A DNA stretch of 64,000 bases from Knoellia sp031844405. Lineage in GTDB: Bacteria; Actinomycetota; Actinomycetes; Actinomycetales; Dermatophilaceae. Location: positions 1,703,499 to 1,767,498 of the forward strand of contig JAUZVC010000001.1 in the NCBI GenBank assembly GCA_031844405.1, given 5' to 3'. A model generated the notes under the pieces. That model was not told the origin of the DNA. It ran no database searches and saw only the letters and a list, made by a program, of their open reading frames with translations. The position numbers were made by a program, and so were the translations under genes. Positions 36,173 to 44,962 of this stretch are shown in pieces. Position 1 is the first letter of the stretch. Every line of letters begins with the position of its first letter.

Positions 36173-37132
36173 ATGCAGACCTTCCTGCCGTACGCCGACC
36201 CCCGCGAGAGCGCGGCTGCCCTCGACGACCGCCGGCTCGGCAAGCAGCGGGTCGAGACCTTCCAGGTGCTGCGCGCCCTCACCTGGCCGACCTACGGGTG
36301 GAAGAACCATCCCGCCACGCGCATGTGGCGCGGCTTCGTCCCCGGCCTCGTCGCCTACGGGCTCGCCTGCGTCGACGAGTGGCGCGCTCGCGGCCGCGCC
36401 GACAGCACCCGCGCGTCGCTCCTCGAGTTCTCGGGCGGGCAGGAGCCCGACTGGGACGAGCTCCACGACTCCGGTCGGCTGCCGCCGTGGGTCGGTGACG
36501 AGGCGCTGCACCTCAGCCACCGGTCGGCGCTCGTCCGCAAGGACCCCGAGCACTACCGGCCGCTCTTCGGCGACGTCCCCGACGACCTGCCCTACGTCTG
36601 GCCCGACCCGACCTACCCGCGGTGGCCGCTGCCCTCGACCGTGGACGCCCCGCTCTCGGTCTCGGACGCGGCCGCCCACCTCGGGCTCGACGCACCGCCA
36701 CCGCGTGCGGAGGACGTCGTCGCCCGGCTGACTGCCGGCGACGACGTGGTGCTCGACGACGTGGTGCTCGACGACGGGGTGCTCGACGACGCGGACGCGC
36801 CGCAGGCGTCCACGCTCGGTCTCCTCGCCGGACTGTGCACAGCGGGGACGACGCTCTGGGTGGTCGACCGGGCTCCGCTGCCTGCACTGGCCGCGGCGCC
36901 TCCGGCGCGCGAGAGCACCGGGTCGGTGAGCTCGTCGATCGCGCGCGAGCCCACCGAGGCCGACCGCGCCGCCATGGTGGAGGAGGCGGCGCACGGCCCG
37001 GAGTTCCGCTTCGTCCGCCGCGGCCTCGTGACCCGCGAGCTGGCCGACGACCTCGGCGCCGGTCTCGTCGTCACCCCGCGGGCGGCGGACCCGGGCCGGG
37101 AGCCGGGTCGGCCCAGGCTCGTCCTGCCCTGA
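36173..37132 (+). CDS. MSMEG_6728-family protein (T4 endonuclease V-like N-terminus)
   Basis: The 319-aa protein begins MQTFLPYADPRESAAALDDR and continues RRLGKQRVETFQVLRALT, then GWKNHPATRMWRG. This N-terminus is characteristic of the MSMEG_6728 family and resembles pyrimidine-dimer glycosylase-like Pyr_excise proteins. The central part carries DEALHLSHRSALVRKDPEHYRPLF. The C-terminal third is low-complexity and contains three 15-bp tandem repeats (36740-36784) giving DDVVL-type pentapeptides. A DNA-repair role is inferred from the family only. Start ATG 36173 (GTG 36170 also in frame). Confidence 0.75.
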   Translation: MQTFLPYADPRESAAALDDRRLGKQRVETFQVLRALTWPTYGWKNHPATRMWRGFVPGLVAYGLACVDEWRARGRADSTRASLLEFSGGQEPDWDELHDSGRLPPWVGDEALHLSHRSALVRKDPEHYRPLFGDVPDDLPYVWPDPTYPRWPLPSTVDAPLSVSDAAAHLGLDAPPPRAEDVVARLTAGDDVVLDDVVLDDGVLDDADAPQASTLGLLAGLCTAGTTLWVVDRAPLPALAAAPPARESTGSVSSSIAREPTEADRAAMVEEAAHGPEFRFVRRGLVTRELADDLGAGLVVTPRAADPGREPGRPRLVLP

Positions 37133-37221
37133 ACCCGGCGGCGCGCGCCCCCGCGGCGGGTGAGCGGACGGCATACGGGTGTGCGAGGGGGAGGCTCGAC
37201 CTGAAATAGGCTGGGCGGACC

Positions 37222-37971
37222 ATGGCACGTCGCACTCCCGAAGGTCCTCCGCCGCCCCCGGCGGTCCAGAAGCTCCGCATCCGCTACGCGAAGCGCGGAC
37301 GGCTCCGCTTCTCCTCGACCCGGGACTTCGCCCGGGCGCTCGAGCGGGCCCTGCGCCGCGCGGGTGTGCCGATGGCCTTCTCCGCGGGCTTCCACCCGCA
37401 CCCCAAGATCAGCTACGCCAACGCCGCGCCGACCGGCACCGCCTCTGAGGCTGAGTACTTCGAGATCTCGGTGACCGAGCGCGTCGACCCCGAGGCGCTG
37501 CGGGTGGCCCTCGACGCGGCGCTCCCGCCCGACCTCGACGTCCTCGAGGTCGTCGAGGCCGGCCCGGGCAGCCTCGCCGAGCGTCTCGAGGGCAGCGTCT
37601 GGCACCTCGAGATGCGTGGCGTCACCACCCAGACCCTCGCGTATGCCGTCGAGCGCTTCCTCGCGACCGAGGTCGCCGAGGTGACCCGGACGTTCAAGAC
37701 GGGACCGAGGACGTTCGACGTGAGATCGGCCGTCGTGTCGATGGTCGTCACCGGGACCGGCGACCCGTCGTGTGCGATACTGCAGATGGTCGTTCGGCAC
37801 ACCACACCGTCCGTTCGCCCCGATGACATCCTGACCGCACTGCATGCCGTCTCCGAGCTCGAGCCGCCGGTGCCACCTCTGGTGACACGACTGGCCCAGG
37901 GCCCGCTGCGCACCGCAGAGGCCGGGGTGGCCGATCCACTGGCCGCCGACAAGGACGCCGTCGGTTCCTGA
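37222..37971 (+). CDS. TIGR03936-family radical SAM-associated protein
   Basis: The 249-aa protein has the family start VQKLRIRYAKRGRLRFSSTR, then AFSAGFHPHPKISYANAAP and a ferredoxin-like beta/alpha core. It accompanies TIGR03960 radical SAM proteins and is fused to them in some bacteria; the activity is unknown. Here the two genes are separated by six unrelated genes. It precedes rne as in other actinobacteria. Confidence 0.9.
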   Translation: MARRTPEGPPPPPAVQKLRIRYAKRGRLRFSSTRDFARALERALRRAGVPMAFSAGFHPHPKISYANAAPTGTASEAEYFEISVTERVDPEALRVALDAALPPDLDVLEVVEAGPGSLAERLEGSVWHLEMRGVTTQTLAYAVERFLATEVAEVTRTFKTGPRTFDVRSAVVSMVVTGTGDPSCAILQMVVRHTTPSVRPDDILTALHAVSELEPPVPPLVTRLAQGPLRTAEAGVADPLAADKDAVGS

Positions 37972-38147
37972 AGCGGTGCCGCAGCGGAGTTGACTCGCCG
38001 CGCGAACTGCCCCAGGGACAGCACATCTGACTTCCGTGGCGGGGACCTCCTCGCACACGATCGCTACTCCGAGCCCCACGGGGCCGGCAGGTCCGGACCT
38101 CCGGACGGTGTGGCTGACGGCTACGTGGCGCCAGAAGGGCCACCTCC

Positions 38148-41100
38148 ATGGCTGACCACGACGAAACCACCACGTCCTCCGACGGTGGCGTCCCCACGCT
38201 CGACGTCCCCGGCGCCGAGGACGGCGCGGGCGCGCCCAAGGCCGCACCCCGCCGTCGCCGCGCGACGAAGAAGGCCGCCGCGCCCGCGGTGAGCACGGAC
38301 GTCACCGGCTCCGACGCCGCGACGACCCCGGACGACGCTCCTGCGGAGGTCGTGGCCGAGCCCGCTCCCAGGAAGCGGGCGCCGCGCAAGACCGCCAAGA
38401 AGGCGGCCAGGACCGCGACGACCGACGAGGCTCCGGCCGAGGTCGAGGCGTCCACCGCGGAGACGGCCACGACGGAGGCGGCCACCACGGAGGCGGCCCC
38501 GGCCGACGACAGGCCCGAGAAGCCGAAGAAGGCCGGCAAGGTGGCCAAGGCGAAGAAGGGCACGAAGACCTCGGAGGGCGAGAGCGCCGACGAGGCCGCG
38601 CCCAAGAAGCGCTCGCGCAGCCGCAAGGCCGCCGCGGTCGACCCCGAGCCGCTCCCCGAGCCCGAGGCGGTCGATGAGACGGACGGCGAGGACGAGGTCG
38701 CCGACGGCGACACCGAGATCCTCCCCGAGGAGGTGCCCGCAGCCCCGGCCGCCATGTCGTCGTTCGGGCTGCTCTTCCAGGCGCCCGACGTGACCGCCGC
38801 GCCCCGCCGCCGCCGTGCCACCGCGCCCGCGCAGGCCCCGGCCGAGCGGCCCGCGGAGCCCGTGGTGCAGGACGAGCCGACCGACGAGACCGAGGACGAG
38901 TCGCGCGAGGCCCGCGACGAGGCCGCGGAGGAGTCGTCCGAGAGCGGACGTCGCCGTCGTCGCGGGGGCCGCGGTCGTCGCGGACGCGGCGCCTCCGACC
39001 GGGCCGAGCAGCCCGAGGGCAAGGGTGACGCCCCGTCCGACTCCAGGGACAAGGACGCGGCGCAGGACAAGGCTGCGAACGAGCCTGCCGACGCGTCCGA
39101 CGAGGACGGCGGGACCGGTCCCGCCGACGACTCCGCCGACGCCGACCAGGGCGAGGGCGGCTCGAGCCGCCGTCGCCGCCGTCGCCGCCGCTCCGGTGGG
39201 TCCGGTGACAGCGACGACCCGCCCGGCACCGTGACCAAGGTGCGCGAGCCGCGCAAGGACCGCGACGAGCCGACCGCCGTCAAGGGCTCGACCCGGCTGG
39301 AGGCCAAGAAGCAGCGCCGCCGCGAGGGCCGCGAGGCCGGCCGTCGCCGCACGATCATCACCGAGGCCGAGTTCCTCGCCCGCCGCGAGTCGGTCGAGCG
39401 CGTCATGGCGGTGCGCGGCAAGGGGGACAAGACCCAGATCGGAGTCCTCGAGGACGGCGTCCTCGTCGAGCACTACGTCTCCCGCGAGTCGAACGCCTCG
39501 ATGGCCGGCAACGTCTACCTCGGACGCGTCCAGAACGTCCTGCCCTCGATGGAGGCGGCCTTCGTCGACATCGGCAAGGGCCGCAACGCCGTCCTCTACG
39601 CGGGCGAGGTCAACTGGGACGCCGCGGGCCTCGAGCAGAACCAGGCAAAGCGCATCGAGAACGCGCTCGGCTCCGGCGACACCGTCCTCGTCCAGGTGAC
39701 CAAGGACCCGATCGGCCACAAGGGCGCCCGGCTCACGAGCCAGATCTCGCTGCCCGGCCGCTACCTCGTCTACGTGCCCGAGGGCTCGATGACCGGGATC
39801 TCGCGCAAGCTGCCCGACACCGAGCGCGCCCGTCTCAAGGCGATCCTCAAGGAGGTCGTCCCCGACTCCGCCGGCGTCATCGTTCGCACGGCGGCCGAGG
39901 GCGCCTCGGAGGAGGAGCTGCGCGCCGACGTCGAGCGGCTCACCAAGGCCTGGGACAACATCCAGAAGAAGGCGAAGGCCGCCGCGTCCAAGAAGGCGAG
40001 CAACGGCGGGGCCCCGGTCCTGCTGCACGGAGAGGCCGACCTCACGGTCCGCGTCATCCGCGACGTCTTCACCGAGGACTTCAGCGAGCTCATCGTCTCC
40101 GGCGACCAGGCGTGGTCGGAGGTGAGCAGCTATGTCGAGGACGTCGCCCCGGACCTCGCGAAGCGACTCACGCACTGGACGTCCGAGAACGACCTCTTCG
40201 CGCACTACCGGGTCGACGAGCAGATCGCCAAGGCGATGGACCGCAAGGTCTGGCTGCCTTCCGGCGGCTCGCTCGTCATCGACCGCACCGAGGCCATGAC
40301 CGTCGTCGACGTCAACACCGGCAAGTTCGTCGGCTCCGGCGGCAACCTCGAGGAGACGGTCACCAAGAACAACATCGAGGCGGCAGAGGAGATCGTCCGC
40401 CAGCTCCGCCTGCGCGACATCGGCGGCATCATCGTCATCGACTTCATCGACATGGTGCTCGAGTCCAACCGCGACCTCGTCGTCCGCCGCCTCCTCGAGT
40501 GCCTCGGGCGCGACCGCACGAAGCACCAGGTCGCCGAGGTCACCTCGCTCGGTCTCGTCCAGATGACCCGCAAGCGGGTCGGGTCCGGCCTCATCGAGGT
40601 CTTCTCCGAGCCCTGCGAGCACTGCGGCGGTCGCGGCATCGTCGTCCAGTCGGAGCCGGTCGACCGCTCGGGCTCGGGCGGCGACCAGGGCCACGCGCAC
40701 GGCAACGGCGCCGGGAGCGGCGACAAGGGGCCGGGTCGCGGACGCGCCCGTCGCGGTGGCAAGGGCGGCGACGCCCACCACCAGCAGCCGGAGGTCGCAC
40801 AGGACCCGACTCCGACACCCTCCGGCCCGACCGCCGCGCAGATCGCCGCCGCGGCCCACGCCGCCGCCATCAAGTCGATGTCCGGCGAGCACCACGACGA
40901 CGACGTCGCCGAGCTCACCGGCCCGGCGCACGACGACGCGACGCCGCGCACGGACACTCCGGCCGAGGGCCGGCCCGAGCAGCCGGCCAAGGACGCGACG
41001 CCGGTCGCCGACACTGCAACGGAGGCGGCCGCGCCCGAGGCCGTCACCGAGGGCGCGACCGACGCGGACACCGCGCCCGCTGAATCGGTCACGGGCACCG

Positions 41101-41330
41101 CGCCCGCTGCGCCGGCCACCGTCATCGCCGAGGTCGGGACCTCCGACGAGGAGCCCGAGCCGGTCCAGGCGGTCGCTCGCCCCGCCCAGCTCGACGAGCC
41201 GGTCGTCCGGCCGCGCCGCAAGCGTGGCCGGGTCGTCGCCCCCGCCGGTCCGCCCCGCGCGGCCGAGACCTCCTCGACCCCCGCCCAGTCCGCGCCCGCG
41301 GATTTGGAGCAGGCCGAGGGCGACCGCTAA
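38148..41330 (+). CDS. rne: Ribonuclease E/G family endoribonuclease
   Basis: The 1060-aa protein has a disordered N-terminal ~400 residues with alternating acidic and Lys/Arg-rich blocks, then the catalytic core: S1 domain near 435-520 (NVYLGRVQNVLPSMEAAFVD), RNase H/5' sensor region, DNase I-like site with Asp in TVVDVNTGKFVG and IIVIDFIDM, and the zinc-link CEHCGGRG near 823. An Ala/Pro-rich tail follows. It initiates mRNA decay and rRNA processing. The 176-bp leader (37972-38147) has no recognised element but is long enough for the autoregulation known for rne in other bacteria. Confidence 0.96.
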   Translation: MADHDETTTSSDGGVPTLDVPGAEDGAGAPKAAPRRRRATKKAAAPAVSTDVTGSDAATTPDDAPAEVVAEPAPRKRAPRKTAKKAARTATTDEAPAEVEASTAETATTEAATTEAAPADDRPEKPKKAGKVAKAKKGTKTSEGESADEAAPKKRSRSRKAAAVDPEPLPEPEAVDETDGEDEVADGDTEILPEEVPAAPAAMSSFGLLFQAPDVTAAPRRRRATAPAQAPAERPAEPVVQDEPTDETEDESREARDEAAEESSESGRRRRRGGRGRRGRGASDRAEQPEGKGDAPSDSRDKDAAQDKAANEPADASDEDGGTGPADDSADADQGEGGSSRRRRRRRRSGGSGDSDDPPGTVTKVREPRKDRDEPTAVKGSTRLEAKKQRRREGREAGRRRTIITEAEFLARRESVERVMAVRGKGDKTQIGVLEDGVLVEHYVSRESNASMAGNVYLGRVQNVLPSMEAAFVDIGKGRNAVLYAGEVNWDAAGLEQNQAKRIENALGSGDTVLVQVTKDPIGHKGARLTSQISLPGRYLVYVPEGSMTGISRKLPDTERARLKAILKEVVPDSAGVIVRTAAEGASEEELRADVERLTKAWDNIQKKAKAAASKKASNGGAPVLLHGEADLTVRVIRDVFTEDFSELIVSGDQAWSEVSSYVEDVAPDLAKRLTHWTSENDLFAHYRVDEQIAKAMDRKVWLPSGGSLVIDRTEAMTVVDVNTGKFVGSGGNLEETVTKNNIEAAEEIVRQLRLRDIGGIIVIDFIDMVLESNRDLVVRRLLECLGRDRTKHQVAEVTSLGLVQMTRKRVGSGLIEVFSEPCEHCGGRGIVVQSEPVDRSGSGGDQGHAHGNGAGSGDKGPGRGRARRGGKGGDAHHQQPEVAQDPTPTPSGPTAAQIAAAAHAAAIKSMSGEHHDDDVAELTGPAHDDATPRTDTPAEGRPEQPAKDATPVADTATEAAAPEAVTEGATDADTAPAESVTGTAPAAPATVIAEVGTSDEEPEPVQAVARPAQLDEPVVRPRRKRGRVVAPAGPPRAAETSSTPAQSAPADLEQAEGDR

Positions 41331-41435
41331 ACTGGACAGTCGGTGCGCCCACCGAGCCGATGTCCTGTGTACTGGGGTAGCTATCAGCCGGTCACCCGAA
41401 GGCGCGCATCCTCTTAACCGAAAGTGAGTCCCATC

Positions 41436-41741
41436 GTGTACGCGATTGTTCGCGCAGGCGGTCGGCAGGAGAAGGTCTCCGTCGGAGACGTCCTCCTCGT
41501 CGACAAGGTCGGCCAGGCCGGCGACAGCATCGACCTGACCCCGCTCCTCGTCGTCGACGGCTCGACCGTCACCTCCGACGCGTCGAAGCTGGCCAAGGTC
41601 TCCGTGAAGGCCGAGGTCGTCAAGGCCGCCAAGGGCCCCAAGATCACGATCATGAAGTACAAGAACAAGACCGGCTACCGCAAGCGTCAGGGCCACCGCC
41701 AGCCGCTGACCCAGGTCAAGATCACCTCGATCGACGCCTGA
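41436..41741 (+). CDS. rplU: 50S ribosomal protein bL21
   Basis: The 101-aa protein has YAIVRAGGRQEKVSVGD at the N-terminus and KNKTGYRKRQGHRQPLTQVK at the C-terminus, both diagnostic of L21. GTG 41436 gives the usual N-terminus; GTG 41424 is the alternative. rpmA follows after 33 bases. The 105-bp leader (41331-41435) may hold control signals; I recognise none. Confidence 0.97.
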   Translation: MYAIVRAGGRQEKVSVGDVLLVDKVGQAGDSIDLTPLLVVDGSTVTSDASKLAKVSVKAEVVKAAKGPKITIMKYKNKTGYRKRQGHRQPLTQVKITSIDA

Positions 41742-41774
41742 GCGACCGTCCAAGACTCACGAAGGTAGGCAGAC

Positions 41775-42044
41775 ATGGCACACAAGAAGGGTGCGTCCTC
41801 GACCCGCAACGGGCGCGACTCGAACGCACAGCGACTCGGCGTCAAGCGCTTCGGCGGCCAGCTCGTCAACGCGGGCGAGATCCTCGTCCGCCAGCGCGGC
41901 ACGCACTTCCACCCCGGTGACGGCGTCGGCCGCGGTGGCGACGACACGCTGTTCGCGCTCGTCGCGGGCAACGTCGAGTTCGGCACCAAGCGTCGCCGCA
42001 AGGTCGTCAACATCGTCCCCGCGGAGTCCGTCTCCGCGGAGTGA
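41775..42044 (+). CDS. rpmA: 50S ribosomal protein bL27
   Basis: The 89-aa protein has MAHKKGASSTRNGRDSNAQR and VRQRGTHFHPGDGVGRGGDD, the full L27 signature, with its flexible N-terminus reaching the peptidyl-transferase centre. It is ended by a 17-bp terminator hairpin at 42060-42106. Confidence 0.98.
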   Translation: MAHKKGASSTRNGRDSNAQRLGVKRFGGQLVNAGEILVRQRGTHFHPGDGVGRGGDDTLFALVAGNVEFGTKRRRKVVNIVPAESVSAE

Positions 42045-42059
42045 CCTCCGCTTCACGAC

Positions 42060-42106
42060 AAGGCGCCCGTATGCCGCGTGCTCACCACACGGCATACGGG
42101 CGCCTT
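42060..42106 (+). terminator. rplU-rpmA terminator built from inverted GTATGCCG repeats
   Basis: Perfect 17-bp inverted repeat (42060-42076 with 42090-42106), 13-base loop, ending in CGCCTTTCC; one octamer per arm. Confidence 0.85.
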
Positions 42107-42184
42107 TCCGTTCCGGACGGCTCCGGCCCCGGGACGGGCCCCCACCTAGACTGAACATCCTTCGCCAGAAAGAGGCACCCGAGA

Positions 42185-43717
42185 ATGGCCGTCAACTTCG
42201 TGGACCGCGTCGTCCTGCACGTCGCGGCCGGTGACGGCGGGCACGGCGTGGCCTCGGTCAAGCGCGAGAAGTTCAAGCCCCTCGGTGGGCCCGACGGCGG
42301 CAACGGCGGCAAGGGCGGCTCGGTCGTCCTCGCGGTCGACCCGCAGTCGACGACGCTGCTCGACTACCACCACACCCCGCACCGCCGCGCGACCAACGGC
42401 AAGCCCGGCGCCGGCGACGAGCGCAACGGTGGCGACGGCGCCGACCTCGTCCTGCCGGTGCCCGAGGGCACCGTCGTCAAGGACGCGTCCGGCGAGATCC
42501 TCGCCGACCTCGTCGGCCACGACGCCCGCTTCGTCGTCGCCCAGGGCGGGCGTGGTGGTCTCGGCAACAAGGCGCTCGCCTCGGCCCGCCGCAAGGCCCC
42601 CGGCTTCGCCCTCCTCGGCGAGCCCGGTGAGGCCCTCGACATCGTGCTCGAGCTCAAGTCGCTCGCCGACGTCGCCCTCATCGGCTTCCCGAGCGCGGGC
42701 AAGTCCTCGCTCGTGTCGGTCCTGAGCGCGGCCAAGCCCAAGATCGCCGACTACCCGTTCACGACCCTCGTGCCCAACCTCGGCGTCGTCACCGCCGGCA
42801 GCGAGCGCTACACGATCGCCGACGTCCCCGGCCTCATCCCGGGCGCCAGCGAGGGCAAGGGGCTCGGCCTGGAGTTCCTGCGCCACGTCGAGCGCTGCTC
42901 GGTCCTCGTCCACGTCGTCGACTGCGCGACGCTCGAGCCCGGTCGCGACCCGATGACCGACCTCGACGTCATCGAGGCCGAGCTCGCCGCCTACGTCCCC
43001 GACAACAGCCTCGGCGGCCGGCCGCTGTCCGAGCGCACCCGCATCGTCGTCCTCAACAAGGCCGACGTCCCCGACGCCCGCGACCTCGCCGAGATGGTCA
43101 GGCCCGACCTCGAGGAGCGGGGGCTCGAGGTCCACATCGTCAGCGCCGTCGCCCACATCGGGCTCAAGGAGCTGACGTTCAGCCTCGCCAGGCACGTGGC
43201 CGAGGCCCGCGCCGAGATCGAGGCCCAGATCGTCGAGCGCCCGCGCGCGGTCATCCGGCCCAAGGCGGTCGACGACACCGGCTTCACCGTGCGCCGCGAG
43301 AACACCTCCGACGGCGAGATCTTCCGCGTCCTCGGTGACCGCCCGACCCGCTGGATCCGCCAGACCGACTTCTCCAACGACGAGGCCGTCGGCTACCTCG
43401 CCGACCGGCTCAACCGTCTCGGTGTCGAGGAGGAGCTCTACAAGGCGGGTGCGGTCGCGGGCTCGACGGTCGTCATCGGCCCCGAGGAGAACGCCGTCAT
43501 CTTCGACTGGGAGCCGACGATGGCCGCCGGCGCCGAGCTGCTCACCGGTCCTCGCGGCACGGACCTGCGCCTCGAGGAGTCCGAGCGCAAGACGCGCAGC
43601 CAGAAGCGCGAGGAGTTCCACGGCCGCAAGGACGCCCAGACGGCCGCCCGCGAGACCCTCGCGGCCGAGCGCAAGGCCGGTCACTGGGCCACGGTCCGCG
43701 ACGACGACGACGAGTGA
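42185..43717 (+). CDS. obgE: GTPase ObgE/CgtA
   Basis: The 510-aa protein has the glycine-rich Obg domain (1-158, GGPDGGNGGKGGSVVL), the G domain (GFPSAGKSSL near 166; NKAD; SAVAH) and a C-terminal OCT domain (~340-430, DDTGFTVRRENTSDGEIFRV), plus a charged tail. It acts in 50S assembly and the stringent response. proB follows after 9 bases. Confidence 0.97.
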   Translation: MAVNFVDRVVLHVAAGDGGHGVASVKREKFKPLGGPDGGNGGKGGSVVLAVDPQSTTLLDYHHTPHRRATNGKPGAGDERNGGDGADLVLPVPEGTVVKDASGEILADLVGHDARFVVAQGGRGGLGNKALASARRKAPGFALLGEPGEALDIVLELKSLADVALIGFPSAGKSSLVSVLSAAKPKIADYPFTTLVPNLGVVTAGSERYTIADVPGLIPGASEGKGLGLEFLRHVERCSVLVHVVDCATLEPGRDPMTDLDVIEAELAAYVPDNSLGGRPLSERTRIVVLNKADVPDARDLAEMVRPDLEERGLEVHIVSAVAHIGLKELTFSLARHVAEARAEIEAQIVERPRAVIRPKAVDDTGFTVRRENTSDGEIFRVLGDRPTRWIRQTDFSNDEAVGYLADRLNRLGVEEELYKAGAVAGSTVVIGPEENAVIFDWEPTMAAGAELLTGPRGTDLRLEESERKTRSQKREEFHGRKDAQTAARETLAAERKAGHWATVRDDDDE

Positions 43718-43726
43718 GGTCCTGGG

Positions 43727-44854
43727 GTGGGCACTGAGGCGGTGCTGCGTGCCGCGGTCGGCGGCGCGCGCCGGGTCGTGGTCAAGGTCGGCTCGTCCTC
43801 GCTCACCGGTCCGGGTGGAGGCGCCATCGACGAGGCGCGCCTCGTCGCGCTCGTCGACCACCTCGCCTCGGTCCGGGCCCGTGGCGGAGAGGTCGTGCTC
43901 GTCTCGTCCGGTGCCATCGCGGCCGGTCTCGGCCCGCTCGGTCTGGGCTCACGGCCGCGTGACCTCGCGACCCAGCAGGCGGCGGCCTCGGTCGGGCAGG
44001 GCGCGCTCGTCGCGGCCTACGCCCGGGCGTTCGCCCGCCACCAGCTCACCGTCGGGCAGGTCCTCCTCACCGCCGACGACGTCACCCGGCGCACGCACTA
44101 CACCAACGCCCGCCGGACCCTGACCCGGCTGCTCGACCTCGGCATCGTGCCGGTCGTCAACGAGAACGACACGGTCGCGACCCACGAGATCCGGTTCGGC
44201 GACAACGACCGCCTCGCCGCCCTCGTCTCGCACCTCGTCGGCGCCGACGCCCTCGTCCTGCTCACCGACGTCGACGCGCTCTACGACGGCCCGCCGTCAC
44301 GCCCGGGCTCGTCCCGGATCTCCGCCGTCCTGCACCCCGACGACCTCGAGGGCGTCGAGATCGGCGGCACGGGCTCGTCCGTCGGCAGCGGCGGCATGGC
44401 GACGAAGGTGGAGTCGGCCGGCATCGCGGGGGCGGCCGGCATACCGACGGTCCTGTCACGCCTCGCGGACGCCGGGCGGGCGCTGGGAGGCGAGGACGTC
44501 GGCACCGTCTTCGCGCCGCAGTCACGATCGCGCGCGTCGCGACAGCTCTGGATCGCCCACGCGACGACGCCCCGGGGTCGCCTCATCGTCGACGAGGGCG
44601 CCGTCACCGCGCTCACCAAGCGACGCACGTCCCTCCTGCCCGCCGGGATCGTCGAGGTGCGTGGCACGTTCGTCGGCGGCGACCCGGTCGACGTCTGTGC
44701 CCCCGACGGACGCGCGGTGGCGCGCGGTCTCGTCAACTACAGCTCGGGCGAGCTGCCGCCGATGCTCGGCCGGACGACGCACGACCTCGCCCGCGACCTC
44801 GGCGCGGCCTACGAGCGCGAGGTCATCCACCGCGACGACCTCGTCCTCCTCTGA
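43727..44854 (+). CDS. proB: Glutamate 5-kinase
   Basis: The 375-aa protein catalyses the first step of proline synthesis. It has an amino-acid kinase domain (RRVVVKVGSSSLTGPGG; VVNENDTVATHEIRFGDND; GTGSSVGSGGMATKVESA) and a C-terminal PUA domain (GRLIVDEGAVTALTKRRTSLL; GRAVARGLVNYSS). GTG start at 43727, likely cotranscribed with obgE. It contains a CGGCATAC repeat that places the rare codon ATA in AGIPT (44449). Confidence 0.96.
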   Translation: MGTEAVLRAAVGGARRVVVKVGSSSLTGPGGGAIDEARLVALVDHLASVRARGGEVVLVSSGAIAAGLGPLGLGSRPRDLATQQAAASVGQGALVAAYARAFARHQLTVGQVLLTADDVTRRTHYTNARRTLTRLLDLGIVPVVNENDTVATHEIRFGDNDRLAALVSHLVGADALVLLTDVDALYDGPPSRPGSSRISAVLHPDDLEGVEIGGTGSSVGSGGMATKVESAGIAGAAGIPTVLSRLADAGRALGGEDVGTVFAPQSRSRASRQLWIAHATTPRGRLIVDEGAVTALTKRRTSLLPAGIVEVRGTFVGGDPVDVCAPDGRAVARGLVNYSSGELPPMLGRTTHDLARDLGAAYEREVIHRDDLVLL

Positions 44855-44887
44855 CCGCAGCTTTTGCTCCCCGTGCGGGAACGTTGA

Positions 44888-44918
44888 GGGTCCGGAGGGA
44901 CCATGCCCCTCCGGACCC
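44888..44918. terminator. Terminator between proB and pdxY
   Basis: Perfect 12-bp inverted repeat (44888-44899 with 44907-44918) with a 7-base loop, extended by flanking GGGAAC/GTTCCC pairing. It serves the convergent proB and pdxY. Confidence 0.8.
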
Positions 44919-44962
44919 GCAAGGTTCCCTCCGTATGCCGGCCGGCCCGGTGGGTGGGACCG

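Noticed and set aside
38148..39300. Repeats in the rne and infB N-terminal regions as mobile repeats
   Set aside because: They are ordinary low-complexity coding for disordered Ala/Pro/Gly/Arg/Glu-rich segments usual in actinobacterial RNase E and IF-2.
38121..41753. 1210-codon open frame opposite rne
   Set aside because: Antisense to a clear RNase E gene, low-complexity Leu/Gly/Arg/Val composition typical of GC-rich shadow frames.
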